Assembly: GCF_002564105.1 (NCBI RefSeq)
Contig: NZ_PDBX01000001.1
Span: 3,906,001 to 3,970,000, forward strand
Direction of reading: 5' to 3'
Length of the DNA stretch: 64,000 nt
Origin: Collimonas sp. PA-H2
GTDB taxonomy: Bacteria > Pseudomonadota > Gammaproteobacteria > Burkholderiales > Burkholderiaceae_D
Below, in pieces: positions 9,656 through 19,017 of this stretch (its first letter is position 1; every line of letters starts with the position of its first letter). A model generated the notes under the pieces. The model was not told where the DNA came from. It ran no database searches and saw nothing but the letters and a program-made list of their open reading frames with translations. The position numbers and the translations under genes were made by a program.

Positions 9656-10471
9656 ATGTTTTCCCAAACTAAATTCGCCATGGTTTTTGGCAGCCGCCTG
9701 TTCAAAGCAAGCAGCGCCATGCTGCTGTGCGCCGGGCTGCTGCATGCAGCGCCTAGCCAGGCGGATGTCATCGACAATATCGTCAAGTCGGGCACCGTGA
9801 AAATCGGCGTATTCATGGACTACCCGCCATTCGGTTCCATCGGTCCGGATATGAAGCCGATCGGCTATGACATTGACATGGCGGTGATCATCGGCAAGGC
9901 GTTAAATGCCAAAGTCGAACTGGTGCAAGTCACTGGAGACAATCGGATGGCCTATCTGGCCGGCCACAAAGTGGATCTGCTGCTGTCGGTCGGGCAAACG
10001 CCGGAGCGCGCCAAAGTCATCGATTTTTCCGATGCCTATGCACCTTACTACCTGGCGGTGTTCGGCGGCAAGAAGCTGGCGGTCAAGTCCGAAGGCGATC
10101 TGGCTGGAAAAACCATTTCCGTGGCCCGCGGCACCCTGGAAGATTTAAGCATCACCAAAGTTGCGCCGGAGAGCGCGAATATCAAGCGCTTCGATGATCC
10201 GAACGGCGCAATTTCCGCCTTCCTGTCAGGCCAGGCGCAGATGATGGTGGTCGGTAATGATGTCGGCGCCACCATCATGGAAAAGAATCCTTCCACCAGC
10301 CTGGAGCAAAAATTCCAGCTGTTCAGCTCCCCGGATCACGTAGGACAAAACAAGAACGAACCGCGCTTGATGAAGAAGGTTAATGACGCCATCGTTCAGG
10401 CGAAAAAGGACGGCAGCCTCGACAAGCTCTCGAAAAAATGGCTGCACGTTCCGCTACCGGCTAATTTGTAA
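9656..10471 (+). CDS. Polar amino-acid ABC transporter substrate-binding protein
   Basis: A 271-residue family 3 solute-binding protein (HisJ/ArtJ/FliY class). A Sec signal covers about residues 1-37 and ends near PSQA. The domain opens with VKIGVFMDYPPFG and contains GYDIDMAVIIGKAL. RBS AAAGG at 9642-9646. It heads a second importer whose permeases are the next two genes and whose probable ATPase is the gene at 16674, beyond the porin. Lysine, arginine, histidine or glutamine-type ligands are typical of the family; the exact ligand is not determined. Confidence 0.87.
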   Translation: MFSQTKFAMVFGSRLFKASSAMLLCAGLLHAAPSQADVIDNIVKSGTVKIGVFMDYPPFGSIGPDMKPIGYDIDMAVIIGKALNAKVELVQVTGDNRMAYLAGHKVDLLLSVGQTPERAKVIDFSDAYAPYYLAVFGGKKLAVKSEGDLAGKTISVARGTLEDLSITKVAPESANIKRFDDPNGAISAFLSGQAQMMVVGNDVGATIMEKNPSTSLEQKFQLFSSPDHVGQNKNEPRLMKKVNDAIVQAKKDGSLDKLSKKWLHVPLPANL

Positions 10472-10575
10472 TCGAAGTCTGCTTTCGGCATCAGGAAGCT
10501 GTCCACGACCCTGCCGCGCAACAAGATCGTGCGCAGTTTCCGATAACACCAGTATAAGGGTCACTAAGGGTCACC

Positions 10576-11244
10576 ATGGGTTACATATTGGATTTCAGCG
10601 ATTTGCAGCAATATTCCGGCATGTTGCTAAAAGGGATTGCGATCACGCTCGGACTGACCGCGATCTCGACTTTGCTGGGCGCGCTGATCGGCATTGGCGG
10701 CGCTGCGTTGCAATGGATGGGCGGCAAGCGGAGCCGCACCGTGATTGCCTCCTACGTTGAACTGATCAGGAATACACCGTTTATCGTCCAGTTGTTCTTT
10801 GTTTTTTTCGGCTTGCCGAGCATGGGCGTCCAGATCACGGAAATGCAGGCGGCGGTGCTGGCCATGACCATCAACCTGGGTGCTTATACGATTGAAATCG
10901 TGCGCGCCGGGATAGAGGCGGTATCGCGCGGCCAGTATCAGGCGGCGCTGGCGATAGGCTTGACCCAACGCCAGGCATTTCGCTCGATCGTGCTGCCGCA
11001 AGCCGTCGCCACCGTATTTCCAGCGCTGGCTTGCCAGGTGCTGATCGTGATGCTGGGCTCGGCAGTGGTGTCGCAAATATCGGTAACAGACCTGACCTAT
11101 GCGGCCAACTATATACAGTCGCGGAATTTCCGCTCTTTTGAAATCTATTTGATCATCACCGCGATCTATCTGGTGCTGGCGATCGTCTTGCGACGCCTGA
11201 TGAACCGGATGGCGAGCGGGCTTTTTGCAGGACGGGTGCGATGA
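10576..11244 (+). CDS. Polar amino-acid ABC transporter permease
   Basis: A 222-residue HisM/ArtQ/GlnP-type permease with the hallmark ELIRNTPFIVQLFFVFFGLP near residue 57-76 and the EAA-loop region ALAIGLTQRQAFRSIVLPQA. ATG 10576 follows AAGGG at 10566-10570. It forms the channel with the following permease, whose start codon overlaps its stop. Confidence 0.88.
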   Translation: MGYILDFSDLQQYSGMLLKGIAITLGLTAISTLLGALIGIGGAALQWMGGKRSRTVIASYVELIRNTPFIVQLFFVFFGLPSMGVQITEMQAAVLAMTINLGAYTIEIVRAGIEAVSRGQYQAALAIGLTQRQAFRSIVLPQAVATVFPALACQVLIVMLGSAVVSQISVTDLTYAANYIQSRNFRSFEIYLIITAIYLVLAIVLRRLMNRMASGLFAGRVR

Positions 11245-11897
11245 ACGAGTTTACCTTGTGGGATATGGGCAGCAATCTGTTGATGGCAGCGCGCTGGACA
11301 GTGTTGCTGTCGCTGATAGCCTTCATCGGCGGTGGCGTGCTCGGCATGGCGCTGCTGGTATTGCGTATCTCCGGCAATCAGTGGCTGGAAAAAATCATCG
11401 ACTGGTATATCGAGATCTTCCAGGGTACGCCTTTGCTGATGCAGCTGTTCATGGTGTTTTTTGGTTTGCCGTTGATGGGGATCGAGGTTTCGCCATGGAT
11501 CGCGGCTAGCGTGACGCTGACGCTATACACCAGCGCTTATCTGGTCGAAATATGGGGCGGCTGCGTCAACGCCATTTCGCGTGGTCAGTGGAATGCAGGC
11601 GCCAGCCTCGGCATGAGCTATATCCAGCAATTGCGTCATATCGTCTTGCCGCAAGCGTTGCGCATTGCGATTGCGCCGACCGTCGGCTTTCTGGTGCAGG
11701 TCGTCAAAAGTACCGCGCTGACTTCCATCATCGGGCTGATCGAACTGACCAAGACCGGCAATATGCTGACCAATTCCACATTCCGTCCTTTTCCGATTTA
11801 CGGCATGGTGGCGCTGTTGTATTTCGCCATGTGCTTCCCTTTGACCTGGTATGCACGCGCACTGGAACAGCGGCATCGGAATAACTCTTCACGTTGA
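11241..11897 (+). CDS. Polar amino-acid ABC transporter permease
   Basis: A 218-residue HisQ/GlnP-type permease. The start overlaps the previous stop as ATGA (11241-11244). It contains YIEIFQGTPLLMQLFMVFFG and GASLGMSYIQQLRHIVLPQA, the matching family signatures. It lies directly before the thiamine-diphosphate enzyme gene, so uptake and the first catabolic step are probably co-transcribed. Confidence 0.88.
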   Translation: MNEFTLWDMGSNLLMAARWTVLLSLIAFIGGGVLGMALLVLRISGNQWLEKIIDWYIEIFQGTPLLMQLFMVFFGLPLMGIEVSPWIAASVTLTLYTSAYLVEIWGGCVNAISRGQWNAGASLGMSYIQQLRHIVLPQALRIAIAPTVGFLVQVVKSTALTSIIGLIELTKTGNMLTNSTFRPFPIYGMVALLYFAMCFPLTWYARALEQRHRNNSSR

Positions 11898-11905
11898 AAA
11901 CAAAA

Positions 11906-13591
11906 ATGAAACTTCTCGATAATTCTCTCTTGGATGCTGCAGATATGTCTGAAGTATCAGCGGCCTCATCCACAACGGTTACCTGTGGCGAAGTGCTGGT
12001 GCAATTGCTCGAAAACTATGGCGTAAAACTGGTCTTCGGGATACCTGGCGTGCATACTGTCGAGCTGTACCGCGGTCTCGCGGCCTCAACCATGCGTCAC
12101 GTCACGCCGCGACATGAGCAGGGCGCCGGCTTCATGGCAGACGGTTATGCACGCGTCACCGGCAAGCCTGGCGTCTGCTTCATCATCACCGGCCCCGGCA
12201 TGACCAACATCGCCACGGCGATGGCGCAGGCCTATGCCGATTCGATCCCGATGCTGGTGATTTCCAGCGTCAATGCGCGCCATCAACTGGGCAACGGCAA
12301 CGGCAATCTGCATGAGTTGCCATCGCAACGCAATGTGTTTTCCGGCTTCACCGCCTTCTCGCACACCTTGATGTGCGCTGAAGATCTGCCGCTGGTGCTG
12401 GCGCGTGCGTTTGCAGTATTCGACAGCGCCCGCCCTCGGCCTGTGCATATTGAAATTCCGCTGGATGTGATCGTTGCGCCGGCTGGCCATATATCGACGG
12501 CGATGCCGGGCCGTTCATCGCGTCCGGGGCCGGATCAGGAAAGTGTGATGCAAGCTGTTGCGCTGTTGAAGCAAGCGCGCCGGCCGTTGATACTGGCGGG
12601 TGGCGGCGCGATCGACGGCAGTGCAGAGCTGCGCGAAATTGCCGAACGGCTGCAAGCACCCACCGCCTTGACGATCAACGCCAAAGGATTGCTGGCGGCG
12701 CGGCATCCCTTGCTGCTTGGTTCGACACAATCTACCGCTGTCACACGCGAGCTGGTGAAGCAGGCAGACGTAGTGCTGGCGATCGGCACCGAATTGGGCG
12801 AAACAGACTACGATACCGTATTCGATGGCGGCTTCCGGATTCCGGGAAAACTGATACGTATCGATATCGATGCACAGCAGCTCACGCGCAACTATCCGGC
12901 GTCGATTGCCATCGTCTCGGATGCGCGTAAGGCGCTTGGCGCCCTGTTGCAGCAATTGCCAGCCGTCGCGCCGGCTCATGACAACGATTGGGGCAGCACG
13001 CGCGTGGCGCTCCTGCGCCGGCAAATCGATGCCGAGCTGGATCGCCCGGCATGCATGCAGCAGCGATTCCTGCAGACTGTGGCAGCGGCCTTGCCGAATG
13101 CCGTGTATGTCGGCGATTCCACGCAACCGGTTTATACCGGCAACATCACGTTCGACGCCAATGCGCCGCGCTCCTGGTTCAATTCATCGACCGGCTATGG
13201 CACGCTGGGCTATGCCTTGCCGGCGGCTATCGGCGCCAAATTAGGTTCTTCCAAGGCGCCCGTGATCTGCCTGATCGGCGATGGCGGCCTGCAATTTACC
13301 TTGCCGGAATTGGCCAGCGCGGTCGAGGCCAAGGCGCCGGTGATCGTCTTGCTCTGGAATAATCTAGGTTATGGCGAGATAAAAAAATATATGGAAAATC
13401 GGGATATCACGCCAATCGGGGTCGATATTTATACGCCGGATTTCATCGCGATTGCGCGTGGCTTCGGTTGTCAGGCCAAGCATGTCGGCAATTGCACCGA
13501 ACTGACTGAGGCATTGCAACTGGCGGTGCAAGTCAAAGTACCAACGGTGATTGAGATTTCGGAATCTGAATGGAATCAACAGGCGGCCTGA
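11906..13591 (+). CDS. Thiamine-diphosphate enzyme, AruI-like (5-guanidino-2-oxopentanoate decarboxylase)
   Basis: About 561 residues with the three domains of the acetolactate-synthase/oxo-acid-decarboxylase superfamily. The catalytic Glu lies in PRHEQGAGFMADGYARVTG near residue 70. The ThDP/Mg motif starts GDGGLQF near residue 458 and closes with WNN. The block HELPSQRNVFSGFTAFSHTL resembles AruI of the arginine transaminase pathway, which decarboxylates 2-ketoarginine to 4-guanidinobutanal; this match is from memory and not verified. The dehydrogenase directly downstream would oxidise such an aldehyde. No strong RBS is visible. TTG 11894 (overlapping the previous stop), ATG 11906 and ATG 11945 are all possible starts. 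Confidence 0.72.
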   Translation: MKLLDNSLLDAADMSEVSAASSTTVTCGEVLVQLLENYGVKLVFGIPGVHTVELYRGLAASTMRHVTPRHEQGAGFMADGYARVTGKPGVCFIITGPGMTNIATAMAQAYADSIPMLVISSVNARHQLGNGNGNLHELPSQRNVFSGFTAFSHTLMCAEDLPLVLARAFAVFDSARPRPVHIEIPLDVIVAPAGHISTAMPGRSSRPGPDQESVMQAVALLKQARRPLILAGGGAIDGSAELREIAERLQAPTALTINAKGLLAARHPLLLGSTQSTAVTRELVKQADVVLAIGTELGETDYDTVFDGGFRIPGKLIRIDIDAQQLTRNYPASIAIVSDARKALGALLQQLPAVAPAHDNDWGSTRVALLRRQIDAELDRPACMQQRFLQTVAAALPNAVYVGDSTQPVYTGNITFDANAPRSWFNSSTGYGTLGYALPAAIGAKLGSSKAPVICLIGDGGLQFTLPELASAVEAKAPVIVLLWNNLGYGEIKKYMENRDITPIGVDIYTPDFIAIARGFGCQAKHVGNCTELTEALQLAVQVKVPTVIEISESEWNQQAA

Positions 13592-15057
13592 TGTCATATC
13601 CAACACAACAATTTCATCCGCAAATCTACATTGGCGGCAAGTGGTGTGATGCGCAGTCCGATCAGCGGGCCAGCATCATCAATCCGGCGACTGAAGAGCT
13701 GCTGGGCGAGGTGGCGATGGCAGGCAAGGCCGATGTGCATGCGGCGGTGAGTGCCGCCGTCGCCGCCAAAGCCGCTTGGGCCGACACCTCAGGTCAGGTC
13801 CGGGCCGGCTATTTACGGGCGATTGCGCAAGCTGTCTTGGCGCAACGAGATCAGCTGGCGCAGCTGCAGACGGCGAACAATGGAAAGCCATTGGCAGAGG
13901 CCGCGATAGATGTCGAGGATGTGATTGCCACCTTCAACTATTACGCTGATCTCGCGGCAGAACTGGATGCGGAGCAGGATCAGCAGGTGAGCTTGCCTAG
14001 CTCCGACTATCGCGCAAACTTGCGGCGCGAGCCATGCGGCGTGGTTGGACTCATCGTGCCATGGAATTTTCCGATGGTCACCGCCGCCTGGAAAGTCGCT
14101 CCGGCATTGGCGGCAGGTTGTACCGTGGTACTCAAGCCATCGGAAATAACGCCGCTTCCGGAGCTGGCGCTGGCCGCCATCATTGATCAGGTGCGCCTGC
14201 CGGCGGGCGTCTTTAACCTGGTCACCGGCAGCGGTGCTGAGGTAGGCGCCGCGCTGGTGGCGCATCCGGGATTATCTAAAGTCTCCTTTACCGGCAGCAC
14301 AGCAATCGGCAGCGCCGTGATGAAGTCGGCCGCTGATGATTTAAAAGGCGTCAGCCTTGAACTGGGCGGGAAATCGGCGGCGCTGGTATTCGCCGATGCG
14401 GATATCGAAGCGGCATTGGATATCGTCTGTGGCGGCATCTTCTTCAATTGCGGGCAGATGTGCTCGGCGACTTCACGCTTGCTGGTCGACAAGAGCATCG
14501 CTGAAAATTTCATCGCCCGGCTCAAGCAGCGCATAGAAACAATCGTTGTCGGAGACCCGCTGGCCTCGGCTACCCAGATGGGGCCGATTACCAGCGCCCA
14601 GCAGTATCAGCGCGTGCAGCAATATATCCAGCAAGGCCTGGCAAGCGGAGCCCGCTTGCTGACCGGAGGCGGCAGGCCGGCGGATCTTCTCAAGGGCTAT
14701 TTCCTGGCGCCCACTGTGTTCACCGAGGTGCCGTTGGACAGCGCCATCTGGCGCGAGGAAATCTTTGGACCGGTGCTATGTGTGAATACCTTCGATACCG
14801 AGGACGAGGCGGTCCGCATTGCCAACGACAGCGACTTCGGCCTGGTGGCAACCTTATTGACCGGAGACGAGCAACGGGCTGCGCGGGTTTCCGCGGCGCT
14901 GCAAGTCGGCTTGGTGTGGGTCAATAGCGGGCAAGTCATTTTTCCGCAAACGTCGTGGGGCGGCATGAAGAAAAGCAGCATAGGCCGCGAGCTGGGACCT
15001 TGGGGAATGCACGCGTTCCAGGAAATCAAGCATGTGATTTCTGCGGTGCGCAAATGA
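13591..15057 (+). CDS. NAD(P)-dependent aldehyde dehydrogenase
   Basis: A 488-residue aldehyde dehydrogenase. The start ATG 13591 overlaps the preceding stop (TGATG). The catalytic Glu lies in LELGGKSA near residue 255 and the nucleophilic Cys in FNCGQMCSA near residue 290. NAD-binding blocks VPWNFPMVTAAWK and FTGSTAIG are intact. Tight coupling to the decarboxylase suggests it oxidises that enzyme's aldehyde product, for example 4-guanidinobutanal to 4-guanidinobutanoate. This assignment is inference from gene order. Confidence 0.85.
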   Translation: MSYPTQQFHPQIYIGGKWCDAQSDQRASIINPATEELLGEVAMAGKADVHAAVSAAVAAKAAWADTSGQVRAGYLRAIAQAVLAQRDQLAQLQTANNGKPLAEAAIDVEDVIATFNYYADLAAELDAEQDQQVSLPSSDYRANLRREPCGVVGLIVPWNFPMVTAAWKVAPALAAGCTVVLKPSEITPLPELALAAIIDQVRLPAGVFNLVTGSGAEVGAALVAHPGLSKVSFTGSTAIGSAVMKSAADDLKGVSLELGGKSAALVFADADIEAALDIVCGGIFFNCGQMCSATSRLLVDKSIAENFIARLKQRIETIVVGDPLASATQMGPITSAQQYQRVQQYIQQGLASGARLLTGGGRPADLLKGYFLAPTVFTEVPLDSAIWREEIFGPVLCVNTFDTEDEAVRIANDSDFGLVATLLTGDEQRAARVSAALQVGLVWVNSGQVIFPQTSWGGMKKSSIGRELGPWGMHAFQEIKHVISAVRK

Positions 15058-15351
15058 GCTGGACGACGTCATAGCCAAGAGCGGAAGAGATGACCCTGGC
15101 TTGCGCTGCCAGCGTCTCGGATTTTCTCGATTTTCATAGCGCATTTCCGTTTTTCGTTGAAAGAACGCCGTGTAAGCGGCTCCCTAGTCACGCCTGTCGT
15201 TTGATGGCATTTTGGCATCTTCCATCAATTCACCGGCCCGGTTCCGGCCGGTGCCTGCCAGGGAACGCAAGTCGGAGTGGTGCACGCGTCGTGGTGCACA
15301 TTGTTGTCAGTACTTATAAAAAAATAGATTTTTAACCCTTGGGAGTAATAC
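15058..15351. promoter_or_regulatory. Intergenic region before the porin
   Basis: 294 bases without a supported gene. It holds a strong hairpin CACCGGCC-N7-GGCCGGTG (15231-15253) without a T-run, and the closely repeated GTGGTGCAC/TGGTGCACA around 15278-15301. An AT-rich stretch (15308-15335) precedes the porin RBS GGGAG (15340-15344), and a porin promoter probably lies here. Confidence 0.4.
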
Positions 15352-16500
15352 ATGAAGAAGGTGGTTCTGATTGCAGGATTGTTGAGCGGTGTTGCTGGTA
15401 TGGCGCAAGCGCAAACCAACGTCACTATTTACGGCATTGTCGATTTGGGCATCAACTACACCAACAATGACGGCGGCAAAAAAATCGTTCAGATGGAAAG
15501 CGGCTATGCACAAGGCAGCCGGCTGGGATTCAAAGGCAGGGAAGATCTGGGTGATGGCCTGAGCGCCGTGTTCCAGCTTGAAAACGGCTTTGCTGCCGAT
15601 ACCGGAAAGCTGGGTCAGGGCGGTCTGCTGTTCGGACGCCAGGCGCTGGTGGGTCTGTCGAGCAAAACCGCCGGCACCGTCACCATGGGCCGCCAATATG
15701 ACTCCGTGGTCGACTTTATCGGCCCATTGACCTCGAATGGCAACTGGTCCGGCTATCTGTTCTCGCATCCCTTGGATAACGACAATACCGACAACTCGTT
15801 CCGCATCAATAACTCGGTCAAGTACGCCAGCCCGAATTTTGGCGGATTCACCTTCGGCGGTCTCTACGGCCTGGGCGAAACTGCCGGCGACAGCAGCAAG
15901 AATCGCACTTACAGCCTGGGTGCAGGCTATGTCAACGGCCCGTTGTCGGCTGGCCTGGGTTACCTGAACCTGAGTCGTACCGGCACGACAGCGAGCGGTT
16001 CCATCACGCCGACCGATGCCAACTTCCTGGCCGACAAGCAGAAAATCTTCGGCGCCGGCATCAATTACACGTTTGGCGAGACAACGCTAGGTTTCGTGTA
16101 CACCAACACCAATCTAACTAATCCAAGCGGCGGCAATGCTTACATCAGCTCGTTTGCGCCGGCCCTTGGAACATTGAGTTCACTGAAATTGAGCAACTAC
16201 GAAATCAATGCCAAGTATCAGTTCACGCCAGCGTTTTTCGCCGGTGCGATGTTTACCTATACACAAGGAAAGTACGATACGACGGTTGGCAATGCCAAGC
16301 CGAAATGGTCGACCCTGGGCCTGATGGCGGATTACAACTTCTCAAAGCGGACGGACGTTTATTTGCAGGGCGTCTACCAGAAAGTCGGCGGCGATCTGAC
16401 CGGATCATCGCTTGATAACGCTTATATCCCCGGTGCCGGCGGCGTTTCGGACAATGACAAGCAAGTCGTCTTCCGCGTAGCAATGCGTCACAAGTTCTAA
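15352..16500 (+). CDS. Outer-membrane porin (Burkholderiales type)
   Basis: A 382-residue trimeric-porin family protein. The signal peptide is residues 1-20 (ending MAQAQ). The first strand region is TNVTIYGIVDLGINYTNND, followed by SRLGFKGREDLGDGLSAVFQLE, and the protein ends in aromatic Phe (MRHKF), the signal for outer-membrane assembly. RBS GGGAG at 15340. It lies inside the catabolic/transport locus, between the dehydrogenase and the importer ATPase, so it may admit the same substrate across the outer membrane (inference). Confidence 0.92.
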   Translation: MKKVVLIAGLLSGVAGMAQAQTNVTIYGIVDLGINYTNNDGGKKIVQMESGYAQGSRLGFKGREDLGDGLSAVFQLENGFAADTGKLGQGGLLFGRQALVGLSSKTAGTVTMGRQYDSVVDFIGPLTSNGNWSGYLFSHPLDNDNTDNSFRINNSVKYASPNFGGFTFGGLYGLGETAGDSSKNRTYSLGAGYVNGPLSAGLGYLNLSRTGTTASGSITPTDANFLADKQKIFGAGINYTFGETTLGFVYTNTNLTNPSGGNAYISSFAPALGTLSSLKLSNYEINAKYQFTPAFFAGAMFTYTQGKYDTTVGNAKPKWSTLGLMADYNFSKRTDVYLQGVYQKVGGDLTGSSLDNAYIPGAGGVSDNDKQVVFRVAMRHKF

Positions 16501-16523
16501 GCAACAGCCGGATGTTGCCGGCT

Positions 16524-16549
16524 GCCGCGCCGTTTGAGCCCGGCGCGGC
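16524..16549 (+). terminator. GC-rich hairpin after the porin
   Basis: Stem GCCGCGCCG/CGGCGCGGC with an 8-base loop, starting 24 bases after the porin stop. No T-run follows, so termination efficiency is uncertain; it may act as an mRNA 3' end stabiliser. Confidence 0.5.
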
Positions 16550-16619
16550 AGATTGCAATATCTTGTAATTTTTTCGATTAGCGGCAGTAGCGAGACGTCC
16601 CTGGGAGATCCCCAGTTTT

Positions 16620-16649
16620 TGCCCATTCGCATGTGAGTGGGCATTTTTT
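16620..16649 (+). terminator. Intrinsic terminator just upstream of the ABC ATPase
   Basis: Stem TGCCCATTC/GAGTGGGCA (one G-T pair) with a 6-base loop, followed by six T. It ends 24 bases before the ATG of the ATPase gene. It should end porin transcription, or act as an attenuator limiting read-through into the ATPase. Confidence 0.75.
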
Positions 16650-16673
16650 ATCACTACCCCAACAGAATTACTT

Positions 16674-17399
16674 ATGATCAAGCTTAACAATGTCAGCAAA
16701 TGGTATGGCCAATTTCAAGTCCTGACCGATTGCACCACGCAAGTGGCCAAGGGCGACGTGGTCGTCGTGTGCGGACCGTCGGGTTCCGGTAAATCGACGC
16801 TGATCAAGACCGTCAACGGTCTCGAGCCGTTCCAGAAGGGCGAGATCACGGTCGACGGCGTTTCGGTCGGCGATCCGAAAACCAATCTGTCGAAACTGCG
16901 CGCGCGCATCGGCATGGTGTTCCAGAATTTCGAGCTGTTCCCGCACATGTCGATCCGTGAAAACCTGACCATCGGCCAGGTCAAGGTGCTCGGCCGCAGC
17001 CAGGATGAAGCCAACGAAAAAGGCTTGAAATACCTGGACCGGGTCGGCCTGATCGCACAGAAAGACAAGTTCCCAGGCCAGCTGTCCGGCGGCCAGCAGC
17101 AACGCGTGGCGATTGCCCGCGCGTTGGCTATGGATCCGATCGCCATGCTGTTCGACGAGCCGACTTCGGCGCTCGATCCGGAAATGATCAATGAAGTGCT
17201 GGACGTGATGGTCGGCCTGGCGCAAGAAGGCATGACCATGATGGTGGTGACCCATGAAATGGGTTTCGCCAAGAAGGTCGCCAACCGTGTGGTGTTCATG
17301 GACAAGGGCCTGGTGGTGGAAGACTGCCGCAAGGAAGAATTCTTCGGTGCGCCGCGTTCTGACCGCGCACGTGATTTCCTGGCAAAAATCATTCACTAG
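16674..17399 (+). CDS. Polar amino-acid ABC transporter ATP-binding protein
   Basis: A 241-residue ATPase of the GlnQ/HisP/ArtP class. Walker A is GPSGSGKST, the Q-loop is MVFQNFELFPHM, the signature is LSGGQQQRVAIARA and Walker B is AMLFDEP; there is no C-terminal regulatory domain. It is the right partner for the amino-acid binding protein and permeases at 9656-11897, which lack an adjacent ATPase, although the porin and two enzyme genes separate them. The RBS is weak and an intrinsic terminator sits just upstream. Confidence 0.9.
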   Translation: MIKLNNVSKWYGQFQVLTDCTTQVAKGDVVVVCGPSGSGKSTLIKTVNGLEPFQKGEITVDGVSVGDPKTNLSKLRARIGMVFQNFELFPHMSIRENLTIGQVKVLGRSQDEANEKGLKYLDRVGLIAQKDKFPGQLSGGQQQRVAIARALAMDPIAMLFDEPTSALDPEMINEVLDVMVGLAQEGMTMMVVTHEMGFAKKVANRVVFMDKGLVVEDCRKEEFFGAPRSDRARDFLAKIIH

Positions 17400-17450
17400 C
17401 ACCGCACTGGCTGTCATGCGTGTTTGCAATTCTCGTTAATGGAGTTTTAT

Positions 17451-18905
17451 ATGTTGCAATTGAAAGATGTCTCCTTGTTCCGGCAGCAGGCCTATATCAA
17501 TGGCGCATGGTGCGATGCCGATAGCGGCGATACATTCCCGGTAGCAAATCCGGCTACCGGCGAGACGATTGGCGCCGTGCCGTTGATGGGAGCAGCAGAG
17601 ACCAGACGCGCGATTGCCGCCGCGGATGACGCCTGGAAATCGTGGCGCCGTAAAACCGCCAAGGAACGCAGCATCATCCTGCGTAAATGGAATGACCTGA
17701 TACTCGCCAATCTCGACGATTTGGCGCTGATCATGACCACAGAACAAGGCAAGCCATTGGCGGAAGCCAGAGGTGAAATCACCTACGCCGCATCGTTCAT
17801 TGAATGGTTTGCGGAGGAGGGCAAGCGCGCCGGTGGCGACACCATTCCATCGCCGTCTCCAAGCAATCGGATTGTTGTCGTTAAAGAGCCGATTGGCGTC
17901 TGCGCTGCAATCACGCCCTGGAATTTTCCGGCAGCGATGATTACTCGTAAGGCCGGCCCGGCGCTTGCCGCCGGCTGCCCGATGGTGTTGAAGCCGGCAG
18001 AATCGACCCCGTTCTCGGCGTTGGCATTGGCTGTTCTGGCAGAGCGTGCCGGTGTGCCGGCCGGCGTGTTTAGCGTGGTGACCGGCGCCGCGCGTGAAAT
18101 CGGCGCGGCGATGACCAGTAATCCCATCGTGCGCAAACTGACTTTTACCGGCTCCACCGGAGTAGGGCGTTTGCTGATGGAGCAATGCGCAGCGACGATC
18201 AAGAAACTGTCATTGGAATTAGGCGGCAATGCGCCGTTTATCGTATTTGACGATGCCGACCTGGACGCCGCGGTGGAGGGCGCAATGGCTTCCAAATACC
18301 GCAATGCGGGCCAGACCTGCGTCTGCGCCAACCGCTTGTATGTGCAAGACGGAGTCTACGATGCTTTTGCACAAAAACTGGTGGCTGCGGTGGCCAAGTT
18401 GAAAGTGGGCGCAGGCGTGGAAGAGGGCGTGACGCAGGGACCGTTGATCGATCAGACGGCGGTCAAGAAAGTCGAACAGCATATTGCCGATGCGCTGAGC
18501 AAAGGCGCCCGCATTCTCATTGGCGGGAAACGTCACGCCCTGGGCCACAGTTTCTTTGAGCCGACCATTTTGGCCGATGTGACTGCCGATATGCTGGTTG
18601 CCCGGGAAGAGACGTTTGGCCCGATGGCGCCGTTGTTCCGCTTTAAGACGGACGATGAAGTGATCAACATGGCGAACGATACCGAATTCGGCCTCGCCAG
18701 CTATTTTTATTCGCGCGATATCGGGCGCATCTGGCGCGTGGCGGAAGCGCTGGAGAGCGGCATGGTTGGCATCAATACCGGCCTGATTTCAAATGAGGTT
18801 GCGCCATTTGGCGGCGTCAAGCAATCCGGTCTGGGACGGGAAGGATCGAAGTACGGGATCGAGGACTATCAGGTGATCAAATATTTATGCATGGGCGGAA
18901 TTTAA
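17451..18905 (+). CDS. gabD: NAD(P)-dependent succinate-semialdehyde dehydrogenase, GabD-like
   Basis: A 484-residue aldehyde dehydrogenase of the GabD group. Catalytic Glu in LELGGNAPF (~residue 255), Cys in GQTCVCANR (~289), cofactor block PWNFPAAMITRK, and the GabD-type C-terminal block VAPFGGVKQSGLGREGS. ATG 17451 follows GGAG at 17441. The role would be oxidation of succinate semialdehyde to succinate, the last step of 4-aminobutyrate degradation, consistent with the aminotransferase that follows. A second gabD-like gene occurs at 45911-47362. Confidence 0.85.
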   Translation: MLQLKDVSLFRQQAYINGAWCDADSGDTFPVANPATGETIGAVPLMGAAETRRAIAAADDAWKSWRRKTAKERSIILRKWNDLILANLDDLALIMTTEQGKPLAEARGEITYAASFIEWFAEEGKRAGGDTIPSPSPSNRIVVVKEPIGVCAAITPWNFPAAMITRKAGPALAAGCPMVLKPAESTPFSALALAVLAERAGVPAGVFSVVTGAAREIGAAMTSNPIVRKLTFTGSTGVGRLLMEQCAATIKKLSLELGGNAPFIVFDDADLDAAVEGAMASKYRNAGQTCVCANRLYVQDGVYDAFAQKLVAAVAKLKVGAGVEEGVTQGPLIDQTAVKKVEQHIADALSKGARILIGGKRHALGHSFFEPTILADVTADMLVAREETFGPMAPLFRFKTDDEVINMANDTEFGLASYFYSRDIGRIWRVAEALESGMVGINTGLISNEVAPFGGVKQSGLGREGSKYGIEDYQVIKYLCMGGI

Positions 18906-19017
18906 TCCCATTATTTTTTGCGCCGGTCAATGCGACGAAACCGCGATAACCATATCGCATCGTCCATATCGATTTGATCGAATATTTTGTGAGCACGCAA
19001 TCAGGAAGGAGTTTTAG

